A stretch of 64,000 bases of DNA from Cannabis sativa (Eukaryota; Streptophyta; Magnoliopsida; Rosales; Cannabaceae), in assembly GCF_029168945.1 (NCBI RefSeq), contig NC_083605.1:4843280-4907279 (forward strand). Reading direction: 5' to 3'. Positions within the stretch are counted from its first letter, which is position 1. The number at the start of each line of letters is the position of its first letter. This document shows, piece by piece, positions 22,485 to 33,456 of the stretch. A program made the translations under genes and the position numbers. The notes beneath the pieces were generated by a model. The model saw only the letters and a program-made list of their open reading frames with translations, was not told the DNA's origin and did no database searches.

Positions 22485-23799
22485 TCAGGAATGGATCTAG
22501 GTTAGGATTTAAAACATGCATTTTGTTTATATTTTTTGAAAATTTAATACAATACAACACTATTATACATCAAACATAATACAATTTCACACATCTATTA
22601 ATACAAATCAACACTATAATACTGTATCAAAATAATAACAATACAATCCAACGGATTTCTATACAACGGTGTACCAACACCTCCTTACTGAAATTAAGCA
22701 ATCTTTTTTATTAGAGTAATTGAAGTTGACTAAAATTCAAATGAATCTTGACTATATTCATAATCCTATTATTACTGGGAACTTTTGAACTATAAATTAC
22801 TTTTCTATTAGAAAATGCATATAAAGAAATATATGGATGTCGATCTTTTTCTTCCTAACAATAATCTACAATTGCCTTATCAGATTTTTTTCATAATCTT
22901 CTTTTCAAAAAATATTTTTTTTCATCAATATTAAAATATATTTTACTTATATATTATGTATTTTTTGAGAATACGAAAAAGAAAAAAGAACAGAGAAAAA
23001 AAAAAGTCAAAAATATACATTTTTGGGAGTGCATGTGTGGGAATCATGGGATCAAATCCCAGGTGAGTAACAAGAAATATATTTATAAAGACGCTTTTGA
23101 TAATACAACGACTTTCTGAAACAATTCTAAATAGAATTTTCCATTTACTTCAACGAAACCAAAAAAACAACCAAATACTTACTATGAGAAATACTTGGGC
23201 CATAAATTTCAGAAGTTTCTAACGTAAACCAAGCCATTCTATCCTAAAATAAAATCATAATTTATGTAACAAACCAATAAAAAATTCCAATGAATTCACC
23301 AACACCAGCCAGCTATATATAGTCGATACAAAAAATAACAGCACTAAGACACAGAAAGAAAAGGGCTATTTCAGAGATGAACCAAGCAAACTATCAAGAG
23401 ATGGAAATATAGCAAGAAAAACAAAACCCTCCACACCCAACTTTCAAAAAAGAAAAGAGAAAAAAAACAGTTAAACACTCACAAAGACAAAAACACTCAC
23501 ATGGTTCTTGAAAGAAAGAAAGAAAAAACACAAACACAGCAAAAAATCACTCAAACAAAGAAAACACACACACACACAAAACATGCAAAGAAGAAGACAA
23601 AGCAACAAAGCGAAAGATATCAAGAAAGAAAGCACGGACAACACAGCAAAACACAACTACAATGGGAATTCAAAAAAAGGCACATATGATATAGTTTTAT
23701 TTCCTTTGCTGAAAAGGGGAAGGCAACAAGATATGAAATGGCAAAACTAGCTTACCAAGAGGGCAATTAAAAAAGAACATGATGGATAAAGAAATTGTC
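22485..23799. other. Intergenic between LRK10L copy 3 and the HIZ2-like gene
   Basis: AT-rich with ACA/ACAATAC-rich stretches at 22540-22680 and CA-rich DNA at 23460-23600. The last few hundred bases probably include the 3' untranslated region of the minus-strand gene ending at 23800. No gene seen. Confidence 0.45.
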
Positions 23800-26700
23800 T
23801 CAATGTGTACTTTCAGGAGAATGATGTATCCGACTTAAATTTACCGACTCAGACTCATTTGACCCAGACATCACAGCCTCACAATCCTTTGGGGATGTTT
23901 CGCCTGGAACAGACACAGGACCACTCATCCCATCACCCAAAGTCATACCTTCCTCTTCATTCTCAACAGATTGGCCATTGTTGGCCCTGCTGCTATCTTC
24001 ATCTATGTGTTCACCCTCAACCGATACTGATGCGGCAGGCAGTGATGCATTGTCAGGTGACAAGGCTCCATCTGCTGCTGCTGCTGCTATTTCTGCAGTT
24101 GAATCCTCAGGAGGAATCACCTTCTGCTCAGAGGAAGATATCTCCTCTGTCTTAACTTCCTTGAAGATGGCCTGTGGCTCCTCTGTATTCTCTTGACCAT
24201 CCTCTTCCGTGGGCACTTCCAACTTTGGAGAAATGAGAGGATTGTGATTCTGCATCTCGCAAGTAGGAGGTGAAACAACAGGTTCCGATTTCACCTCAGA
24301 CACAACAGGCATAACAGGTTCAGCATTCTCCACATCCATCTTCGAATTCGAAGCATCTGCCATTTCTGTATCTAGAGTTGGAACCAAGTCCTTCACCATT
24401 TCTACATCAGTATGGACCTCTAGCTTCTGAGATTCTGATTCTGATACAACATTCAATGTTCTCTTGGACAAAAATGGTACACCTATTGCTTCCGTTCTTT
24501 GCTTCTTGTAAAGATCCATAGCCCTCTGCAAGACATGAACAACATCAACCAACTGCGCAAATCAGAACAGAAACAGTAATTTTTTATTGAAAACTTCATT
24601 CCCTAGAGATACTGAATATCTTCTCATGTTTTAAGTTCAGATAACAATTCATGATCAAGGCTGAAAGAAATGCGGCCTATATTAAAAAGCATACGAAAAG
24701 TACTATACAATATCAAATTCAACCCAATCATCCATCATAGTTTACCTGAAAGACAGATTTCTTCACGCAAGGAAAATGAGAACTCTGCAATGTATTAGCA
24801 GACGATTTCACTTCGGCTCTCAAATGGTCCTGTAACATAAGAACAGAGGCAGCCACTACAATCATTAGTTAGCCTGATCTAGTAAAAATTAAAGATAGAC
24901 AATAGATTGTGTGAATAAAACTCATACCTTTGACATTATACGGACAGTAGTCTCTTCATCAGTCATTGTACTTTGATCAATATTTAGTAAGCTCATACAC
25001 TGGCTATATAATTCTGGACGTGCAAGTTCTACAGAAATATCAAGCTTGGAGAGATAGTAACGGCTTAAACAATAAACATTATCCTTCGTAGATTTAGAAG
25101 GACCAAGTTTCTTCTCACGGATAACCTTAGTAGATTCTTCTGCAGAAGAGGTTGCACCAGATCTTGTTTCAGAAAATTTTCCCAGAATCCCATCACCACG
25201 ATTATCTTCCTGATTAGACATCTGACCAATCTGAACGGCCAAACCATCATCCACTGTGGCCTCATCTTTGTGAGATGGGGAACGCAAGTCTCTTTTTGTA
25301 TCTCCGTTTTGTCCTTTCCACACGTCCACACTGGATTCCCTTGCCCGGCTATTCATTGGATGCCTGTTTTGGTCCCACTCAGCTGCCGCATATAAGTGAG
25401 GTTCATCTCGGAAAACACCATTGTTATCCCACCCATGCAAATGAGACGGCCCCGAACCATCCATCATATTTTGCCAACCAAGTGGACGCATGGGACTGGA
25501 AAATCTGTCAGCATCAGGGATATGATATGGAATCCCAGCATGGTTAATTTCCAATGAAGGTCTAACACCAAAAAGTGGACCAGGAAATTGTGTCATCATC
25601 CCTTGGAAACCTGCATGAGGTGGCCCAGGTTGAAAAGGCATAAAGCCATTTGGTAGTGGTGAATTCCAGTTTGTCACACCCCTCCATGCATTATTATGCC
25701 CTCTTCCCATGTTGAGATCACCCCTCCGATAACGAGCATTAGAATTCATCCTGCCATCATCTTCATGTGAGCCCATAAAAGGGCTGTCAACTCCAGCCCT
25801 GAAGGCAGAGTGTGAAGGAATTAAAGATGAGTTGCCCTGATTAGGCCTATTGTAAAAGTTGGAATCATTAGGAGACGATTCATCTGCCAAAGGCTTCTCT
25901 GATGGTAAGTCCCGACTATGTCTATCATCAGAAGCACCAAAATCTCTATTATCAATAGAAGCAGTGTTTCTCCTCCCTGTTTCTTCAATGTCAAGACTCC
26001 GCCTAGCACCCGATCTATTAATGTACCTACGGTCAATACTTGAAGATGAAGGAGATCTTTCTATCAAACCCAAGGGTGAAGCTTTAGAGCTAGAAGACTT
26101 CTCATTTGACACTTCTCCCAACAGAGTGTCATCCAATTTAGTGGATTTCTCCATGGATCTGTATTTAGGGCCTTTTTCTAGTCCAGTAGAAAAACCAGAT
26201 ACATCTTTAGAAGGAAATCCTTTGGACCTGTAGTCTGTCAATGACTCCCTGTACTTCAAATCATCAGAATTTAGATGCCTGTGATAAGAAAATTGATGAA
26301 AAGTTACTACGGGTCCGAATGAGTGCTTCATGAAAGAATAATGAAAATTTATCCTCCTTAAAACATTAGACACTAATACAACTAAAAATCACATAAGAAA
26401 GAATTCAAGATAAAAGGCTGGGGTGCCAATAAGTGAAGAATCCAGAACTAAGTAACATAGTAAATATCCCTTGTTTCATTAGCCACAATCAAGACAATCA
26501 TTAAACTTGATCCTACCATAAAGTTAGATCTAATGAAATAACCATTTACATCTTGGTAAAGACATTTCTCCAAGTATATACAAATATAAGGTAGAAAGTG
26601 CAAAATCGGTCCTCTAACATATGATCTGTATGCATTTACAGAATACAAATATACAAGGATTAGTGACACAAAATGGTGATAAAAACCAAACCACAGCTTT

Positions 26701-29700
26701 AAATATAATTTTTTACAAAGAAAACTTATATATCAATTGATCCATAAGAACCTACTAGTTACTGTTCTAAGAATGATTATCCAGATGCTGCCATTAAAAT
26801 ATACTAATATTTCTGGAGAAGGCAATTCAATAAGAGAGAAGGCCCTTAAATGTTGAACGATTTTAGCATAACAAAATTTAAGGCCTTTACTATTCATCAA
26901 CTAAAATAGTAATGATACAGAAACTGCACTGTCTCTTAAAATAATGGATCCGTTGAAGAAGAAGGGCTGTTCTATAATTATTCAATTCAAATAGTCTGAC
27001 AGCCTCTGTATTAAAATAACTTGGATTGTTAACTCTTTCATAAGGAACTTGTATTCAATTACCAAATATTATCACAACTTTACAATACACCAATGTTAAA
27101 AGAAAAAAGAGAGAGAAGTACCTATACTCATCAACACCAACACGTGGACTGGAGCTGGGGGATTTCCTCCGCTTTTCATTGCTTGTCACAGGGTCTACCA
27201 GAGTTTGCCGTGAATGAGATCTTCCCTTATTAGCATCTGAATCTAATCGATCACCACTTAAAGCCTTCTTTTCCAGATCAGAGTAACGAGCTTTACTACC
27301 TCTAGATGGAAAATCACTGATATCATCACGGTCATCAGGAGATCTTTTCTTTGCCCTGGTGCTATCTTTGTATCTAGAAGCTCGGTCATCAAGATGTGAG
27401 CTAACATAGTCCCGATCAAAATCATGGTCATGATCTCGATCATAGTCCCTGTCTCGATCACGCTCACGGTCTCTCTCACGTTCTCGTTCCCGATCCCGAT
27501 CCCGGTTGCGTTCTCGGTCACGGTCCCCATCTCGATCTCGATCACGGTCCCAATCCCAATCATGATCACGATCATAATCACGATCGCGACCACGGTCACG
27601 ATCATGCTCACGATGTCGGTCACGATCTCTAACAGTTAATTCACGATGACGATCACGATCCCGATCATTCTCTTTAGATTTCTTATTTTGCATTTCTGCA
27701 CTGTCCTTTTCATCCTTAACATGCTTATCTTCAGATCTGCTGCTAAGATGATCTTTTGCAGGACGCTCATCCTTTGGCCTATCATCACGATGCTTGCTGT
27801 CTCTATCAATAATTTCTTCTCGATACTTGTCTTTGTATCTCTCATCCTTGCGCTTCTCATCTCTTTGTTTTCCATCCTTGCCAGTATCCTCCCTGGAAGA
27901 TAATCTTCTATTGTTGAACTCTCCTATATCATCTTGATGCTTCTCATAATCAATAGAAGAATCTCGTTTTTTCCTCATTCTTCTTTCAAGCAGGTTATCT
28001 GGTTCAGGACTTCCCAAATCACCCTGAGCATCCAAATCTGCAACACCACATTGTTGTTAGTTACATATATAAATACACACATCTACATATCTACAGCTAC
28101 AACTGTCATATACAGCAAAGGAGATCTCTTTTAATTTTTCCCCATTGCAAAAGACACGTTAGCCATAGAAGCAAGTTATTTAACTTCTACTTAGCACCAA
28201 TCAAACATAAGAACTAAAAAAAGTCCATTAAAATAACAACAGGTTAAAGAATTAAAGAGGATTTAGGCACATGATTTTGTCAATTCAAGACCTCAAGGGG
28301 AAAGAAAAGAGCCATATGTAGGAACGACATCATTATAGACATGGACCTAAATTGTAATCAAATATATTTATTAAAAAAAAAAACCAAACAAGAAAATTCC
28401 CAGAAAAGAATATACGGTCTTCCAATTTATAGGGAGGACTTTAAGGGAACAATAACAATACTAACAAGGCAATCATAAATAAGCAGAATCTTCATATACA
28501 GGGCTAGAGTAGACATCTCCTAAATGCAAACCCTACTGAAGCACATTTCTTTTTTAAAGAAGCTTAAGGAAACACCATCACATACAATAAAAGGATAATG
28601 AACCTATGGAAATATAGAAAAGACCTGTTTAGACTGTACTAGAATAGAAGAAAACTAATAGCCACCTCAGCTCCAAAGTGAACTTGTGAAAATACAGCGA
28701 GAGCCTAATTTGTAATTAAATTTAATTTTATATTGCCAAAATATGTCCACTTCAATAAAATTAGGAAAATAAAAAGAGAAATATCTAAAGAAAATATGGG
28801 TTTTCATTTCTGTAATAATGTTGGTGTATATAATCAGTTCATTGACTACTCAAGACTTCCAATATTAAAGAGTAACATGCGTACGTGAATTCCATTAAAA
28901 CCGACACATCTCGTACAGTAATAAAATGAGAACGTTTGGATCAGAGTTGATAACACCGGAACAAAAACATATAAAAAAACAGTTGATCATGTAAACAAGG
29001 AACTCAATGTCAGTTCTTCTACTAAATTAACATGATACCATCCATAACAGCTTTACAAAATAAATTTCAGCACATAATTTTTTTCAAAAGTATTTTTTTT
29101 ATTTAAGTTTATAAACCATACAGTATTGATAAATACAGTGCACAAATTTTCTTTTTCATCCTTAATATTAGGTTGTCACCATAACAAGAACCTTAACTAC
29201 TCAAAAACTTAGTTATAACTTAATACATTAACAAAAAAAGGCATAGAACTATAGCATGTACCTTAGTTTACATTCTAATATTCTTGGTTTCAAACTTCTT
29301 ATTGTCAGAAATTCCATGTGCTCATTTTGAATTCTCCTTTCACATGGAATCCAACATTTAAGGTATAAGTGTTAGAGAATGTAGGTGATGTAAAAACAAG
29401 CAATAAGTCAAGAAAGCTACTTATCAAGCGGGGACAGAGAGAGAGACTCCAAGCATAAAATAAATTAGGTTGAAAATAAACAATAATCTCAGTAGGAAAT
29501 CTCAATATAAGATAGCATCACCACTAGATATTTAAAACCAAGCATAAAATTCTCACTCCCACTAGTAATTCAAAAAAAAAGTTAAGAAATTAATACATGA
29601 GTAAAAATATTCTACCAAGCATTAAAATTTGCAACATAATATTCATGGGGGGAATTTCATAGCAAACAAAACTTCAAATCAAATTGTTTCCCCCTAATCT

Positions 29701-30393
29701 CTTTATTCTATGCTAGCCATATTCTCTATGAGCAAAAAAATTATAGCACAGAGACAAACATATAAACCATTTAGTTACCTTACCAGTATTTTCGATTACT
29801 TGCTTCACTACCGGACGATGTTCATCGCCACCAACAGATTTCTCACTACGTCCTTCTTTAGTTTTTCTTTCCCTGTCCTTCTCCTTCTCTCTATCTCTCT
29901 CCGTCCCACCATCCTTACCCTCCTTCCGACTAGAATCTCTATCCCTATGCCTTCCCTCACCCTTCCCACCACTACTACCCTTCTTCAACTCCTCAATCTC
30001 TTCATACATTCCCATATTTTCATCTTTTCTCTTACTCTTCGTATCACCTGATGCTTTCGACGACTTCTTGGAGCCCTCACCACTGCCTCTGTGATCATCA
30101 TCACCACCATTCCACCTATCAGTTGCTCTTTCATCAGCCCTATCCTTGCGCCTCTTTGACGAACTGTACTCATCCGAATAGTCCCCGTTTCCTGAAGCAC
30201 TATACAAGTCCTTTCCATCCTTCGATTCAAGCTTCCGTTTTTCACTCGATATTAAATCTTTCGAAACCCTAACTCCACCACTCTCTTCTTTCCCCTTCCG
30301 ATCCTTGAAGCTCAAATCCTTCTCCGAATCCGAATACTCCTTCAACTCCTTCGAACTATGCTTACTTGACTTATGCTTCGAACTCCTCGGCAT
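23800..30393 (-). CDS. HIZ2: HIZ2/ZC3H13-like RD/RE-rich nuclear protein, 1237 aa
   Basis: Five coding exons: 30393-29784, 28037-27122, 26278-24928, 24829-24746 and 24552-23800, all GT-AG and in phase, 1238 codons with the stop. The product starts MPRSSKHKSSKH and is Lys/Ser-rich. It has a long Arg-Asp/Arg-Glu repeat at roughly residues 315-415, a Gly/Pro/Met-rich middle (GFMPFQPGPPHAGF), a short conserved segment around VYCLSRYYLSKL, and an acidic tail with a poly-Ala run. This matches the architecture of the plant protein AT5G53440 (HIZ2), reported to bind HAKAI in the m6A mRNA-methylation writer complex. The neighbour at 33.5 kb matches AT5G53450, which supports orthology. No CCCH zinc finger is visible despite the family name. 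Expected to be nuclear and broadly expressed. Exons are firm; function is by orthology. Confidence 0.8.
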
Positions 30394-30850
30394 CACTAAG
30401 GAAGAAGAAAAACTCAAAAGACGCTAATATCGAGCCCCAAACAGTAACGAGTATCCCCAAAACTCAAATACAAATAAAACTACTCACTTTATTCAAAACC
30501 TAATTTGAAATCTTTTTCAAACAAGAAGTAAAGCCGCCATATCCAATACAACAAACCCTAATTTCAACACCCGGGCGATACTTAGCCAGACGAATCTAGA
30601 TAACGGCAAAACCCTAATTCAAACGCAATGGTAGTACTCACCGCAATACTTGTTTAAACCATAACCGAAGAGCAGGAAGAACTAACCGGAGGGAGACAGT
30701 CGCCGGCGGCCGGAACAGGAGAAATGGATCGAAAATGGTGATGCAGAAATGAGATTTGGGGGTATGGTAGGGACAAAAATGGAATAACAAAAAATGTTGA
30801 GAGAGAGAGAGAGCGTGAGAGTGTGTGTGGGAGCAGAGAAAGAACACTTT
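30394..30850 (-). promoter_or_regulatory. 5' untranslated region with a predicted leader intron, HIZ2-like gene
   Basis: On the minus strand a donor GCG|GTGAGTAC at 30642/30641 and an acceptor TTCCTTAG two bases before the ATG define a probable ~245-base leader intron. Upstream, 30780-30850 holds CT repeats (GAGAGA and GTGTGTG on the plus strand), typical of plant 5' leaders. Predicted from consensus only. Confidence 0.55.
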
Positions 30851-30860
30851 TTAGACTATG

Positions 30861-31276
30861 ATATTTAGATTTGGGACATTTGGTGAGATAAGTAATTGAA
30901 ATTTAGTTTGACGAAATTGCCCCTCCCTAAGCAGTTTTAAGGCAAATTAAGAAAGAAAACTAAATTCACGTCGCCAAGAGCAATAACTATGTGACACTTC
31001 AGCCTAAAGCGTCAAAACGACGGTGGATTGGGATTGAAAGAGGAGCTGCCCTGATTCGGACCAAACCCATCAGATTCGTCCCACCTTTGTAGTGGGGTCC
31101 ATCTGGAGTAAGCGCACGTTTTAAATATCTATCTATTGGGCTTGCCTCTAACTTGAATTGGGCCACGGCCCTAGCCCAATCCCTCGTCGTGGCCCAATCG
31201 TTCGAACTATATTTCCATAAATACCTAAAAAGGACAAAAAAAATATTAAAAAATGCATCTACAAATTCTATTTTCC
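30861..31276. other. Intergenic between divergent genes
   Basis: Contains a GGGCC/CCCAAT-containing stretch at 31130-31200 (GGGCCACGGCCC, GTGGCCCAATC). No gene or clear repeat seen. Confidence 0.4.
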
Positions 31277-31653
31277 AGACTAGTTAGGATTTTTATCCCT
31301 AAACTTTGACGTACATTAGATTATATTCTTGAAATCTTTTAGGTCATTAAAAATTTCTCTTAAACTATTGAGATTATTATATTCAAGGAAATCTAATCAA
31401 TTTCGTGCAATTTTACTAACGTGGTGATTGTCTATGTATCAAATCGTATTCTCTGAACTTTGATATGTACTAAAATGTATCTCTATATACCAAATTGTGC
31501 CCCTAAACATACATATACGTCACGCGTTTATTAATAAAATTAGAAGAAAATTTTTAAATTCAACAACTTCAATAGTTCGAAATAATTTTTAAAGGTTTTG
31601 AAAGATATGATTAGGTACATATCAATGTTCTAAGGTAAAAATTCTAACCAGCA
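31277..31653. mobile_element. Diverged MITE related to the 7.3-kb element
   Basis: Ends CTAGTTAGGATTTTTATCC and the reverse complement of GGTAAAAATTCTAACCAG form imperfect inverted repeats. The interior shares phrases with 7313-7714, such as variants of AACTTTGATATGTACTAAA. Older and more diverged than that copy. Confidence 0.65.
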
Positions 31654-31873
31654 TTTTCTTAATATTTGTGTGGATTTAAATTTTATTTACAAAAATAACG
31701 ACACTAGATTTTACATTGTTTTCAAAATATTATTGTTGCCGCATTTCTAGCATTGTGTTACATTGCTACAATATGGAAATAATGTTATTATTATAAAAAT
31801 GTATTGAAAATGGGTAAAATAAATTATAAAAATATATATTCAAAAAAATTAGGTAAGTCGTGCACTTTTTAAA

Positions 31874-32242
31874 GGGGTGTTTCGGTAGACTTCTATTGGA
31901 TTCTACATTTATAAGAGTTTTTTAGTCTATTTTTTTCATAATCGCATATATTGTAGTTATTTATGATCACTTGTAAATTTTTAAAAAATTTTGAATAATT
32001 TACAATACCGAAGAAAAAATTAAATATTTTGTTTCACGCTGGACTATTTTCCTTGTACGCCTGGTAAGTAATTATTTAAACTTTATTTTTGACATTGTAA
32101 ACTATTTGAAATTTTCTAAGAATTTATAAATTATCTTAAATAGCTACAACATATGCGATCATGAAAAAAAAAATAGACTAAAAGACTTTCGAAAATGTCA
32201 AAATAGATAAAAAGTCTATCAAAGTCAAAACCAGCATTTAGG
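31874..32242. mobile_element. Palindromic MITE, copy A
   Basis: Arms of about 150 bases are imperfect reverse complements, the left containing ATCGCATATATTGTAG and the right CTACAACATATGCGAT, with a small asymmetric centre. Two relatives occur at 32.3 and 49.6 kb. Superfamily not assigned; no clear target duplication. Confidence 0.6.
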
Positions 32243-32289
32243 GTCTACTACATAAATTTTTAATATATATATCACTTAAAAGAGATGCA

Positions 32290-32610
32290 TTGATGAACCA
32301 TTTACCTGTTTTGGCATTCAAAAAAAATTAGTCATTTTTTTATATTCATGTATATTATAGTTATTTAAGATATTTTACAAAATTTTAAAGAAATTTGAAA
32401 TAATTTACAATATAGAAAGCAATCTTCAAATAGTCTATTTCATACACATGTAAAATAAAATAGTCACGCACCCAATTTAGTTTGAATCATATTTTCGATA
32501 TGTTAATTTTTTAAAACTTTATAAGATGTTTTAAATAACCATAATGTATATGACTATATAAATATTTAACTAAAAAATTATTTTAAATACCAAAATAAAT
32601 AAAAATGCAT
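32290..32610. mobile_element. Palindromic MITE, copy B
   Basis: Same design as copy A: the left arm has ATTATAGTTATTTAAGATATT and the right arm its imperfect complement around AATAACCATAATGTAT. More diverged than copy A and placed only a few dozen bases from it. Confidence 0.5.
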
Positions 32611-32749
32611 CAAATGAAAATCTTTTTAAATTGTAAAATTTTCCTATACTTGAGATAGTTTATGTAACTATAATGAAACAAGAACATACACACCGTTTGA
32701 TTCCGATTGTTGGGGTTGGATTTCATCATATACTTGGCCTCATCGAGAA

Positions 32750-33456
32750 GTGCCACGTGGAGTTTGAAACATGAGAAGTGGGGCCGGGAGTGAAAAATGA
32801 TGGTGGATTTGGAAGAGAGATATTTGAGGAGGCGGACGTGGACGCGCGGGGAACCCATGGCGAAACGTTTTCACTCTTTTCTTCCACGCAACACTCACAA
32901 GCACCCATCCATTTCCACGTTCATCTCTCTATATATATCTCTGTAACTCTAATTATCTCTGTAGCTGAGCCTGAGTTTTTGGTAAGTTCTCCAGTTTTTG
33001 ATTCTTTTTTCAAAACAAAAAGAAGGAATTGATTAGTTGACCGTTTGGTTGTTTAGAAATTTAATGAAAATTGGAGGGAAAGGTTTAATTGTGATTCTAA
33101 TTCAGTAGTTTTCGGTAGCTGGAATCATTTTTTTTTATGCAAAATAATGGTTTTTGACAAATGTTTTCCCCTAATTTTCATGGGGATCAAGTGGAGGATC
33201 GGGTTTCTTTTTTTTGCATATAGAAAGAAGTTGAATTAATTTTCAGCTCGAAAGATTAGAGCCTTAATGTTGTGTTTGTTTGAAGAGGAATTAGCAAGAT
33301 TAATGAGTTCCAGCTTTTAATTGTTGTATTAATTTTGTTAGATCAATTGGACTGTGAACTTGAATTACTTAGGTGATCATATTTTAATGAGTAATTTTGG
33401 AAAATTAATGATGTATATTTATGGTTAATATTTTTCTTTATGCAGGGCTTTGATCA
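32750..33456 (+). promoter_or_regulatory. ORG1 promoter region and 5' leader with intron
   Basis: A G-box CACGTG sits at 32754-32759. A TATATATAT stretch follows near 32927, and the transcript probably starts shortly after it. A leader intron is predicted at 32982-33445 (TTTG|GTAAGT ... TTTATGCAG|GG), placing the ATG 11 bases after the acceptor. G-boxes are common in light- and ABA-responsive promoters; the role here is inference. Confidence 0.55.

Noticed and set aside
23030..23065. Possible tRNA T-arm (GGGATCAAATCCC)
   Set aside because: No acceptor stem, anticodon arm or D-arm could be matched around it.
27424..27639. Val/Ile/Thr-rich open frames on both strands around 27.4-27.9 kb
   Set aside because: They are out-of-frame or antisense readings of the RD/RE repeat in the HIZ2-like gene; the repetitive composition produces them.
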